This document shows positions 1 through 7,406 of a DNA stretch of 26,041 bases, one piece after another. The stretch is from contig DHVK01000055.1 of the NCBI GenBank assembly GCA_002412625.1, positions 1-26,041 of the forward strand, in the 5' to 3' direction. Numbering within the stretch: position 1 is the stretch's first letter; every line of letters begins with the position of its first letter. The position numbers were made by a program, and so were the translations under genes. This DNA comes from Cloacimonetes bacterium UBA5210. GTDB lineage: Bacteria; Cloacimonadota; Cloacimonadia; Cloacimonadales; Cloacimonadaceae. The notes below the pieces were generated by a model that saw only the letters and a program-made list of their open reading frames with translations, was not told the origin of the DNA and did not search any database.

Positions 1-943
1 GGTGTAAAAAATGGGACAGGGTCAAGGTCTTGGTTTGGAAAGTCACACAAGAAGTAAAAGAACCCTGCCTTGGTACTTTTCTCAGGAACATATCGAGCAA
101 CCACTAACCAAACCTCCATAGCTTGAGGATCTTTTCTGGGGTGGCCATCCAGACGGATTTTCACTCTCTTGATCCCACATTGAAAAGATTCAGCGCCAGA
201 CTTGGAACTTACAGCGATGTTGCGTTTAATGGATCGTACAACCGTGCCAAACTTCTGCTCAACACCATTCACTATTAAGCTCCTGCTTTCAACTGCCCTG
301 ACAATAAAGTCGCAACTGTGCTCTTTCAAAAATGCAAACATATGCCTTTTATCATAACCACGGTCAAAAACATAGACACCACGATTACCACTTGCTACAA
401 TAACATCGACCATTCTATCTTGAGTTATCTGGATCAGGCTGTCCACCTCAATCAAGCGAGAGACAAGGTCTGAACAGAGAGGATTGATATGGAAGCCTTC
501 TTCTTGTGGTTGGCAGGCTATTAAGTTAACCAAGTCATACCCATTCTGATCAAAGCCTCCGGTACTACCGTCACGAACCTTTTTAGGCCTTCCATCTTCT
601 TGACCTTGGGCTTGATGATGTCGCTGTCATCAACTATTATAGCTGTGTCTGAATTAAATCCTTTACTCTGTTTCTCTATGATAAGGCCTTGAAGTTTTTC
701 AGCCAAACATTCTCTGTGTAAATTACGGTAAAGACGCTCACAGGTTTTCTTCAGACATATCTCTTCACAAAGGTGCTGAGCGATCCGATTGCCAATTATC
801 GAATGACTCTTGATGATGCCTAAACACATGTCATGTATGTGTTTGTACTCAGGTAACGAGAACCCATGCTTAAATTTGTTCAGGAATTGATGAAGTTTTA
901 CTTGCTAGCTTTCCTTGGTTTTGATCTGTTGTTTCTTGTTCAT
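1..943 (-). pseudogene. Broken IS4-superfamily DDE transposase (partial at the left edge)
   Basis: Read leftward from an ATG at 943 with an upstream GGAG. Codon 13 is an in-frame TAG (905-907). Translation then stays open through residues matching the IS4-type core (VDDSDIIKPKVKKMEGLK) until a T5 tract at 580-584. There the frame must shift by -1 to continue as VRDGSTGGFDQNGYDLVNL and then VFDRGYDKR, which carries the second catalytic Asp; it stays open to base 1. The first catalytic Asp lies in the VDDSDI segment. The Glu region would be beyond the window. The nonsense codon plus the frameshift indicates a dead copy. A programmed -1 shift at the A tract is conceivable but does not explain the TAG. 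The assignment to the IS4 superfamily rests on these motifs; the exact family is not certain. Confidence 0.75.
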
Positions 944-1049
944 TGGCGACTCCTTTTGGTTGGTTTTAGTATACAAGCCTTAACAAGGGGTCGCTCTTTT
1001 TGTAAAGCATAATCTATGACAATATTCCCAGCTAAGAGTATATCATCTT

Positions 1050-1385
1050 ATTTAGTTATGCACACTAATCTATACTTATCCACATTGCCTGCTTCCGATT
1101 TATTTTAATCTGCCAATTTGAGCCTGCTTTTGTTCTGAAAAACACGACTTACCCACAAATCATGAACAAATTTTTAGTTTTACCCAGATTTTCTGTCATT
1201 CTCAAGACAAAAACTCGAACTTATACACATACCCCATGTACAGTCATGGGTTGAAGATTTTCAACAACAACTCCGGACTCAGCTCCTTTGCAATATCGAT
1301 CTACAGATGTGCATAACAAAATTATGGGGGGATGCGTGCTATTTTTTAATTGGCATTCCCTCATTTATTAATCGATGTTGATATG
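1050..1385. other. oriC: Candidate chromosomal replication origin (oriC): DnaA-box cluster with AT-rich flank
   Basis: The gap 944-1420 holds no convincing gene. It contains four exact copies of the DnaA box TTATNCACA: 1056-1064 (TTATGCACA, +), 1076-1084 (TTATCCACA, +), 1221-1229 (TTATACACA, +) and 1308-1316 (TTATGCACA on the minus strand). A near match, TTACCCACA, lies at 1149-1157. The first two are exactly 20 bp apart. An AT-rich stretch (about 1340-1385, with runs such as ATTTTTTAATT and TTTATTAAT) follows and could be the unwinding element. With equal base frequencies, about 0.8 exact boxes would be expected in the whole 26 kb on both strands, so four in 261 bp is not chance. The rpmH-rnpA-yidC-jag cluster, a classic origin neighbour, lies 14.6 kb to the right. 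dnaA itself is not in the window. Confidence 0.7.
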
Positions 1386-1420
1386 GCCATTATGAATCTC
1401 CCAGATACACTGGTATCAAG

Positions 1421-1707
1421 GAAGAGATCAACCCCTCAGTCAGTGGCCTCCAGTTAACAAACTACACCAATCCCTTCAATCCAGAGACTACAATCAGATA
1501 TAGCGTCCCAGTTGATGGCAATGTAACACTAATGATCTTTAACGACAGGGACTAACCGATCAACACTCTGGTGAATGAGTACCAAAACATTGGCAATTAT
1601 CAAGTGGTCTGGACTGGGAAGGACTCGAGTGGCAATCGTGCCGCTTCCGGTTTGTATTTCACCCGTTAGTGTCGGGAGGCAAATCCATATCTCATAAATT
1701 CTGGTGA
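1421..1707 (+). pseudogene. Remnant of a secreted protein's FlgD-like / C-terminal sorting domain
   Basis: Frame 1421 reads GLQLTNYTNPFNPETTIRYS, then VPVDGNVTLMIFNDRD, a TAA stop (1553-1555), and INTLVNEYQNIGNYQVVW followed by TGKDSSGNRAASGLYFTR. This is the typical C-terminal module of FCB-group extracellular proteins (PNPFNP...TLV...G.Y.V.WDG.D..G..VASG.Y). At 1667-1669 a TAG interrupts, but a -1 shift there recovers the expected ending LVSGGKSISHKFW and a stop at 1705-1707. One nonsense and one frameshift mutation therefore show a decayed 3' end. The 5' part of the gene is absent from the window, probably lost to rearrangement. The domain is normally linked to surface export or anchoring. 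Confidence 0.72.
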
Positions 1708-1747
1708 TGAAGTAGTATCAATTAGATAGTCTCATTTCAAAAGGCCC

Positions 1748-2626
1748 CTACACAGAGAGAATTGTCACAGTCCTACACTTCCAATGGAACGGTGGAAAAG
1801 GAGGTTGAGTTCCGGAGACGCCTACTGGATTCATCTCTGAGTCATATTCGATCTGATCGTCTTTGATCCAGGGTGCGAGTGCCTTGATGTATTCCCGGGC
1901 ATCATCCAGACTGTTGGATTTGGTATCCAGAGCCATGAGGTTATCCACTACCTCGATGGCATCGTTAAGAGGATATATCTTGTCCTGGGCGGCCAATGCC
2001 CGGCAGATGTCACTGGTACGGTCATCGAGGATCACCACCCGCTTGTAGTATCTGGCTTTTGCTTTCTTATAGCCTTGCAGTCTCCCGAACTCTCGTATTC
2101 TGAGAGCTGTATGCTCTGCCAGACCCTGCCAGTAGTTGGATGATCGGTTGGCTAGGTCATTGAACTGATCTTTGAGGGTATCTGCCAGCATCTCTTTGGT
2201 ATAGCCTTGTTCTATGGCCTTGGCAAGGGTGTCTGCGAAGTTCTGTCTCACATCGGCTTCAAAGTGATTCCCGATCCAGAACAACTGCTGTTTCTGGATA
2301 GTGGAGGATAAGTGTTGATCTTCTATACCCCAGAGCCCTATACTGGTCTTGGTCGGGGCCTGCACTTGGACATCTTTCAATCCGAGCCGTACACAGCGGT
2401 CTATTATCGCTTTGGTGGGCTCATTGACCAATGCGGCGAAGTCATCCCCCAACTGAGTATTGATGACGCCCATAAGCTTATCTATGGCGTTCTTGTTGAT
2501 CTTCTCGGCTCTCGGCATGTCACTCAGCATCTTGATGGCAAGTCGTGAAGCATCCTTGATCTCGGTTTTCCATGCATTGTTCAGGACCCGGTAATACTCA
2601 AGCATGAGCTTATCATAGTAGTTCAT
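1748..2626 (-). CDS. MuF-type phage head morphogenesis protein
   Basis: A 292-residue protein with the MuF / SPP1 gp7-like signature in its C-terminal part: a helical EHTALRIREFGRLQGY segment, then VVILDDRTSDICRAL (about residues 200-211), and near the end PPFPPFHWKCRTVTIL, the usual His/Cys-Arg closing motif. Members of the family are minor capsid proteins that bind the portal or the packaged DNA and are needed for head assembly. The start is the ATG at 2626, which overlaps the terminase stop as TGATG and has GGAGG upstream; a longer reading from 2695 lies inside the terminase gene and is rejected. In Mu the portal gene sits between terminase and this gene; here the two are directly coupled. 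The last codons overlap the element-end motif, encoded as Thr-Val-Thr. Confidence 0.82.
   Translation of the reverse strand: MNYYDKLMLEYYRVLNNAWKTEIKDASRLAIKMLSDMPRAEKINKNAIDKLMGVINTQLGDDFAALVNEPTKAIIDRCVRLGLKDVQVQAPTKTSIGLWGIEDQHLSSTIQKQQLFWIGNHFEADVRQNFADTLAKAIEQGYTKEMLADTLKDQFNDLANRSSNYWQGLAEHTALRIREFGRLQGYKKAKARYYKRVVILDDRTSDICRALAAQDKIYPLNDAIEVVDNLMALDTKSNSLDDAREYIKALAPWIKDDQIEYDSEMNPVGVSGTQPPFPPFHWKCRTVTILSV
1763..1771 (-). repeat. Left-end copy of the CACTGTGACA motif (9-bp core)
   Basis: TGTCACAGT, the reverse complement of ACTGTGACA, lies inside the last codons of the MuF gene. Read outward from the element, it has the same orientation as the two copies at the opposite end (11207, 11267), as expected for transposase-binding terminal repeats. 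It is the only copy seen at this end. Because it also encodes an expected protein motif, chance cannot be excluded. Confidence 0.5.
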
Positions 2627-4179
2627 CAGAAGCTGACCCTCCGGACTTTCACTCTGTTCCTGCCGATATCGTATTCTGAGAAGCGTTCCAAACATCCTGC
2701 CAGAGCATCACAGGCATCGATATAGCCATCAGGATAAGTGAGGAACTGGGATATCAGAGTTGGAGTATCCTGCCCCTCGGGGAAGAGTACTTTGGCAGTC
2801 TCGATGATAGTCTCGGTTCTCTCGATGCGGAGGTTCTTGTTATCTTTGTTATCTATGCGCTTGATTCGATGGGATATCGGTGGCAGATGGTTATCAGTTG
2901 CCCACCTGTCGAAGTCGGCAAGGATACGGGCTTGACCATAGGTGGTCTCACAGGCTGCTCTGGCTTTGACCCGGAAGATCTGATCTAACTCCTGATAGGC
3001 ATCGTAGTAGTATCTGAAGAACTTGGTGTTCTCGGTCTGACGTATCCAGACATGGATCACATAGAAGCGGTTGCCATCATAGCCAATGGAGATGACAGCT
3101 TTGAAGCAGCCTTTCTCTCCCCAAGCAGGATCGGCATAGAGCCAGACTCGCTTCATCTTGGTAGGCTCCGGCAGGTTCCGGTACTTGGTGAACCAGTGGT
3201 TCTTGAAGATGTTACCTTCTATGACAGGCTGACCAAGCATCTCTCTCTGATATCCGGTATGACCGAACTTGGCTCGCAGGTTTGGCAAAGTGGCAGTGGG
3301 GTATTGAGCTTCCCAAGTGGACTTGCCATGCAGATCTTCAAGAGAGAAGCGCAGGATTGCTTTCTGGTGCGTTTTAAGTGCGATCTGGTATGTAACGTCT
3401 AATTCAGGATCATCTGTCCGTATTTCGCCTAATATGAGCTCTTGAAACTGACAGATGGCATAGTTCGGGTGTACCAGGTTACTAAGCCAGATAATCTTGC
3501 CACTGCCCTCCGGAGACAATGCTCCAGCAAGCTCCTGGGATATCTTTTCCATGCGTCTCTTGCCGATGGACTGGTTACCCATGTTCTCTTCTTTGTCGAT
3601 ATCATCGCAGATAATGAGCCCGGGCCGCTTGGCTGTCTTGGGATTGATAGTTCCCCTATGAGACTGCTTGATACTTCTGGCTCTGATCCTGGCTTTATTC
3701 TTGAGATAGAAGTCGAGATCGAATGAGTCCATAGGCTGCAGCTCCGGAAAATCAATGGTGAGCCGTTTATTGTTCTGCAATTCATGCAAGGTAAAGGCTG
3801 TCCTCTCCTGCGCCAGATCTACGTCTGCGGCAGTATGTATAACGTAGCGTTCACCTTTGATGATCTTCCAGATGGGATAGACCACTCCCATGAGAACCGT
3901 TTTGCCCAGACCACGGAAACCAGTGATAGCGATGATGCCGGTGCTCTTATCCGACTCATCGAACATAGTCTCGTGGGCTGGGCAAAAAGGTAGTGGGAAA
4001 ACATGCGGGAAATAGGTATGACAGAAGAACGAGAAAGCATCCCAACCATCTTTGGTGGTGCGTCTTATCCTCTCATCCTTGGCTTCAGGATTATCGTCTA
4101 TAAAAGGCAAGACGGAGATCGTTTTGGATGCGATCTCCGCCAGTGCCTTGTTATGCCGCTGGAGGAACTTCTTAGACAT
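2626..4179 (-). CDS. Phage terminase large subunit (Mu gp28-like packaging ATPase/nuclease)
   Basis: A 517-residue motor that cuts and pumps phage DNA into proheads. Walker A is GFRGLGKT (residues 87-94) and Walker B is GLIICDDID (ending near 195). The nuclease domain begins at WLYADPAW (Asp350) and has a late acidic motif, YIDACDALAG, typical of RNase H-like terminase nucleases. The start is the ATG at 4179 (MSKKFLQRHNKAL). The open frame continues upstream to a GTG at 4269, but that stretch is low in plausibility and has no ribosome site. The 134-nt gap to the small subunit is GC-rich and holds a 6-bp hairpin (4258-4276), unusual in this otherwise tightly packed operon. The 3' end is translationally coupled to the MuF gene. 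Confidence 0.9.
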   Translation of the reverse strand: MSKKFLQRHNKALAEIASKTISVLPFIDDNPEAKDERIRRTTKDGWDAFSFFCHTYFPHVFPLPFCPAHETMFDESDKSTGIIAITGFRGLGKTVLMGVVYPIWKIIKGERYVIHTAADVDLAQERTAFTLHELQNNKRLTIDFPELQPMDSFDLDFYLKNKARIRARSIKQSHRGTINPKTAKRPGLIICDDIDKEENMGNQSIGKRRMEKISQELAGALSPEGSGKIIWLSNLVHPNYAICQFQELILGEIRTDDPELDVTYQIALKTHQKAILRFSLEDLHGKSTWEAQYPTATLPNLRAKFGHTGYQREMLGQPVIEGNIFKNHWFTKYRNLPEPTKMKRVWLYADPAWGEKGCFKAVISIGYDGNRFYVIHVWIRQTENTKFFRYYYDAYQELDQIFRVKARAACETTYGQARILADFDRWATDNHLPPISHRIKRIDNKDNKNLRIERTETIIETAKVLFPEGQDTPTLISQFLTYPDGYIDACDALAGCLERFSEYDIGRNRVKVRRVSF

Positions 4180-4313
4180 AACAGAAATGCCCCACCGCCT
4201 GAGGGGGGTGGCGATGGGGACTTTGAGGGTAGGCAGGATGGTGCAGGGCCGGAGGCAACAGCCCCGCACAGGCTGTCGGGTTCGGAGGGTTTATGTAGGC
4301 TTTAGGAAAGCAC

Positions 4314-4763
4314 TTAAGCATTGCGGACTCTCAAATATTCAGCCAGGTCGATTACGATGCTATTGAACTTCTTGAGCAGGGTCTCATGCCCTTTCTCGAT
4401 CATGAAGTCGGTCACTTGATCAAGGAATCGAACAATATAGTCGTTTAACTCCTTGGACGGCTCGGAGTCCTTCTGGTTCTGCTTGATGAGTGAGACCAAG
4501 CTCTGCAGAGCGGTGTCTGCCGGGTTCTTAGCATATTCTCTGAGTGCCTGAATGAGCGCTCTCTTGCGGGCGATGCTAATCTCATGGTCGAGCTTACGCT
4601 CTTCTTTGAACAGCTCATCCCACTTACCGCTCTTGATCCACTTGCGGACGGTGATATCGGATACACCGAAGATCACCGCCAGCTCATTGGGATCGGTCTT
4701 ACCGTTCAGATAGGCTTCTTTGCAGTTGTCCCGCTTGATGCGGAACTCAAGCGCATTACTCAT
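4314..4763 (-). CDS. Putative terminase small subunit (HTH DNA-binding, Mu gp27-like position)
   Basis: A 149-residue protein with a helix-turn-helix near the N-terminus (NELAVIFGVSDITVRKWIKS, about residues 26-45), followed by a charged helical region. Small terminase subunits recognise the packaging site with such an N-terminal HTH and oligomerise through helices. The gene sits directly upstream of the large terminase, which is the main reason for the call, and the fold suits Mu gp27/DUF1804-like proteins. It overlaps the end of the preceding HTH gene by 8 nt, so the two are probably co-translated. No strong Shine-Dalgarno sequence is visible. A transcription factor is the alternative. Confidence 0.65.
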   Translation of the reverse strand: MSNALEFRIKRDNCKEAYLNGKTDPNELAVIFGVSDITVRKWIKSGKWDELFKEERKLDHEISIARKRALIQALREYAKNPADTALQSLVSLIKQNQKDSEPSKELNDYIVRFLDQVTDFMIEKGHETLLKKFNSIVIDLAEYLRVRNA

Positions 4764-5007
4764 ACTCAGGTCTTACCTTGTGTCTGTCCAGATAAGCGTT
4801 CAGGTCTTTGCCTTTGCAGCGCAGTTGACCATTCTCTTTAGTTCTGAAAGCAGGCAGAGGATTCTCAATGTCCGGTATCCAGCGGTAAACACTGGAACGG
4901 TCGACCCGGAGGATATCAGCTATCTCATCCGTGCGGTAGTTGCGCTCATCATTGAAAACGCTCATTGGCCTAATCTCCTCTGCTGCATTGTTATTCATAG
5001 ATGCCAT
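4756..5007 (-). CDS. Small HTH protein (MerR/excisionase-like)
   Basis: An 83-residue protein. The segment NYRTDEIADILRVDRSSVYR followed by WIPDIENPLPAFR resembles the winged-helix DNA-binding domain of excisionases and MerR-type proteins, and KGKDLNAYLDRHKV forms the closing helix. A GGGAG lies 8 nt before the ATG at 5007. It precedes and overlaps the putative small terminase, a position where Mu-like phages often carry regulators of late genes. It may control the packaging genes or act in excision or packaging-site recognition. Function is inferred from fold and position only. Confidence 0.65.
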   Translation of the reverse strand: MASMNNNAAEEIRPMSVFNDERNYRTDEIADILRVDRSSVYRWIPDIENPLPAFRTKENGQLRCKGKDLNAYLDRHKVRPEYE

Positions 5008-5064
5008 GTTTCGTACTCCCGTATTTCTTTCAATTCCGTTTGCATAAGGATGCCAATCTTTCGC

Positions 5065-5706
5065 CTATAGGGCAGGGAAGTTGAGGACGATCTGGCGGAA
5101 CTGCCCTGACTCGTCACGTTCATAGAAGTTGATGTACTGCTTGGTGGCAACCACCTGGATAGCCTGGTCGATCAGTTCCATCGCTTCCTTCCAGGTTTGA
5201 TCTTTGATGTTGTAGCGACGCAGGCGTAGGATACGGTATTTGGCGATCTCACCTTTCTTATCCACCTGGAAGGCTTCACCAATGATGGCTCGGAGGTTAA
5301 CGTTAGAGTCAGCAGACCAGGCTTTGAGGCTGGCTTTGAGGCACTCATCGATCTTCTGTTTGGCGAGTTGGAGTTCGATCCCGAACTGGATGCGTTCTTT
5401 GAATCTGATCTCTACCCGGTACTTGCCGTCAAAGCTGTTGAGGACGGCATTGCCTTTCCACTCCAGTCCGTTCTTCTCGGCTACCTGCTGGAGGTATAGC
5501 TCCACGTCCGCAAAGAATTGATTCTTGTCAGCTACCATACGGTCATGCAGTTTGATGGCTCTGGTTATGGTCTTGGTTACGATGGCATCCTGCTTAAGGA
5601 TTTCCGGTTTGATGATAGATACAGGGATACTCTGTCCGTTTGCGTCAGTACGAGTGGGAACTGGCTTCTTAGCCTTAGGGGTTTTGGAGGTCTTGGGGAT
5701 GTCAAT
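5065..5706 (-). CDS. DUF3164 family protein of Mu-like phages
   Basis: The protein matches the DUF3164 pattern: DANGQSIPVSIIKPEILKQD near the N-terminus, a central NSFDGKYRVEIRF, FQVDKKGEIAKYRILRL and a C-terminal KQYINFYERDESGQFRQIVL. Its function is unknown; the family is a common early-operon member of Mu-like prophages. The frame is open from a GTG at 5748, but that codon has no ribosome site and lies inside the upstream gene. AAGGAG followed 7 nt later by ATT (5706-5704), overlapping the upstream TGA as ATTGA, looks like the real initiation site. That would give 213 residues from a rare ATT start. If GTG is used the protein has 227 residues. Confidence 0.8.
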   Translation of the reverse strand: MDIPKTSKTPKAKKPVPTRTDANGQSIPVSIIKPEILKQDAIVTKTITRAIKLHDRMVADKNQFFADVELYLQQVAEKNGLEWKGNAVLNSFDGKYRVEIRFKERIQFGIELQLAKQKIDECLKASLKAWSADSNVNLRAIIGEAFQVDKKGEIAKYRILRLRRYNIKDQTWKEAMELIDQAIQVVATKQYINFYERDESGQFRQIVLNFPAL

Positions 5707-6127
5707 TAGATGTCTCCTTATTGATTGTATTCTTGGCTTTCGTTTCACTTTGTTTGTTGTAGTTCTGCAGCATTGCGATCACAGCTCTGCGCTCCTTCTT
5801 GTTGAGTAGGTTCCAGTGGGTTTTAGAAAAGTGTTTGATCATGAATGCCCTCAGATCAGACTCAGTCCAGCCCGCAGACTTCATGAGAAAGAACATATAC
5901 TTGCCCTGAGAGTCAAAGGTAAAAGCATGGGGTCTGCCATGCTTACGGTACTTGAGCAGGAGAGCCTTCAACTCTGTTAAGCGATCCTCCGGTAAGGCTT
6001 TGAGTGATTCACCATAACCAAGGCCCTTGGTGATGAACCTGAAAGCATCGAGTGGCCAATGGAACTTCTTGACCCGGAGGCCATGTATCTGTTGACGTAG
6101 TTTGCGTTCCCGCTGTTCCTGAGTCAT
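5702..6127 (-). CDS. GemA/gp16-like Mu-phage regulatory protein (probable)
   Basis: A 141-residue basic helical protein. The N-terminal QRERKLRQQIHGLRVKKF, the middle LPEDRLTELKALLLKYRKHG and the C-terminal repeat-like helices (GKYMFFLMKSAGW, HWNLLNKKERRAVIAMLQNY) resemble DUF1018 proteins, the Mu GemA/gp16 group. That group is thought to modulate host gene expression and DNA topology. The position between ATPase B and the packaging genes fits. Similarity is judged by pattern only, so the family name is moderately secure. It is followed by the DUF3164 gene, whose likely ATT start overlaps this gene's TGA. Confidence 0.55.
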   Translation of the reverse strand: MTQEQRERKLRQQIHGLRVKKFHWPLDAFRFITKGLGYGESLKALPEDRLTELKALLLKYRKHGRPHAFTFDSQGKYMFFLMKSAGWTESDLRAFMIKHFSKTHWNLLNKKERRAVIAMLQNYNKQSETKAKNTINKETSN

Positions 6128-6145
6128 AGAATGCCCTCGCTTTAT

Positions 6146-6682
6146 TTACTTATGCTTAGTGGTTTGCGTTGTTTTCTTGCGGCGTCTCTGGGGCTGGATT
6201 CCGCACTTTTCCCGCATCTCACTGATGATGCCCTTCTTGATCACGGAGCCAACCTTGAAGATGTTTGCCATGTTCTTGGTGTAGTATCCGGACTTGCAGA
6301 TCCCCACCGCATCCACCGAGATCAATGCCTCCAGATACAGATAGACCCACTGCCGGCTGCGTTTCATCAGTTCCGCCAGTTGCCTGATGCTCTTCACTTT
6401 GGTACATCTGAGCAGGCAGCAGATATCCTGGCAGGCTTTGATGTCGAATATCCAGTTTCCACTATGGATGGTGGCCACTCTGGTCGCATACAGTCCGCGG
6501 TTGGTGATATAGATATCCTCATGCTTGGATATCTTCCTGATCACATCTCCCACAATCAGGTGCCTGAGACGGTCTTTTACAACCTCAGGATCAGCTCCCG
6601 TACACTGGCAGATCATATCCACATTGAAGTAGTTCGGATAGCTGTCCACGAAGCGGTCAATCATGATTCTCTGCTCTCTCAT
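6146..6682 (-). CDS. Winged-helix/HTH protein of unknown function
   Basis: A 178-residue protein beginning with the ATG at 6682, which overlaps the stop of ATPase B as ATGA, so translation is coupled. Two segments look like helix-turn-helix motifs: FNVDMICQCTGADPEVVKDR near the N-terminus and SIRQLAELMKRSRQWVYLYL (about residues 98-117). The tail is very basic (QRRRKKTTQTTKHK). It is plausibly a DNA-binding regulator or replication/transposition accessory factor of the element. I do not recognise a specific family. Confidence 0.6.
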   Translation of the reverse strand: MREQRIMIDRFVDSYPNYFNVDMICQCTGADPEVVKDRLRHLIVGDVIRKISKHEDIYITNRGLYATRVATIHSGNWIFDIKACQDICCLLRCTKVKSIRQLAELMKRSRQWVYLYLEALISVDAVGICKSGYYTKNMANIFKVGSVIKKGIISEMREKCGIQPQRRRKKTTQTTKHK

Positions 6683-7395
6683 AATGCCCCCTGTGCCAGA
6701 ATATCGTTCATGGCCTGGATGGGATTGACCTTATACTGGCATTCCAGCATGTGCATGATCTTTACGGCTTTGCGTAGGTTGCCTGCCGAGTTGTGATGGA
6801 TATAGTTGACCATCGCTTCATTGCATTCCACACTCATCACTTCTGCAGCAAGCTGCCTGACATCTTCCAAGCTTACGGACTGGAACTCATAGAAGTAGTT
6901 ACAGCGGTCAAAGTAGTATTCATTGATCTGGTTAAGCCTGTCCTTGGCATTCTGCATTCCGACCAGAACTACAACCGCCAGCGTCTCATCAACCAGGTCC
7001 CTTATCGCTCCGAGTAATTGGGGATAGCGGAATGCATAGTCGATCTCATCGATGATGATCACAGTATCTTCATGGTCAAGTAGCAGTTGGATGCACTGTT
7101 TGTAGAGGTTGTTGGTGGTTCCTGCCGGAAGATAGTCTCCCATGCCGAAGCTGATATACAGGTTCTGCAGCAGTTCTTTGGCGAAGGTCTTGGGTGTGGT
7201 CGTGGCTTCCAGTCTCAGATAGACATAGCCACGTGTATAAGCGATGCGCCTGGCATAAGTGGTCTTTCCCAGACCGGGTCTGCCATACAGCATACCCAGT
7301 CCCACCATCTCCATGCGGGGACGGTTGAGCAGGAAGTCGATACAGCGGTCGGCTTTCTGAACATTGGTGATTGGTACAAGCTTTCCTTGTTTCAC
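6679..7395 (-). CDS. AAA+ ATPase, MuB-like transposition target-capture protein
   Basis: A 238-residue ATPase with Walker A GRPGLGKTT (about residues 39-47), Walker B VIIIDEID (about 112-119) and a C-terminal helical lid ending SAGNLRKAVKIMHML. It follows the DDE transposase as MuB, TniB and TnsC do. Those proteins coat target DNA in an ATP-dependent way, deliver it to the transposase and give target immunity. It is shorter than MuB (about 312 residues) and lacks the N-terminal HTH extension, so it resembles the compact IstB/TniB-type layout. Translation starts at a GTG (7395) with a strong AAAGGAGG 5 nt upstream. The gap to the transposase is 11 nt. Confidence 0.85.
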   Translation of the reverse strand: MKQGKLVPITNVQKADRCIDFLLNRPRMEMVGLGMLYGRPGLGKTTYARRIAYTRGYVYLRLEATTTPKTFAKELLQNLYISFGMGDYLPAGTTNNLYKQCIQLLLDHEDTVIIIDEIDYAFRYPQLLGAIRDLVDETLAVVVLVGMQNAKDRLNQINEYYFDRCNYFYEFQSVSLEDVRQLAAEVMSVECNEAMVNYIHHNSAGNLRKAVKIMHMLECQYKVNPIQAMNDILAQGAL

Positions 7396-7406
7396 TTGTT
7401 CCTCCT

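Noticed and set aside
580..584. Programmed -1 frameshift in the IS transposase
   Set aside because: The A tract is short, not in the usual slippery phase, and the gene also carries a nonsense codon at position 13.
2627..2695. Longer MuF start giving 315 residues
   Set aside because: The added 23 codons lie inside the terminase gene. The ATG at 2626 has GGAGG and a coupled TGATG junction.
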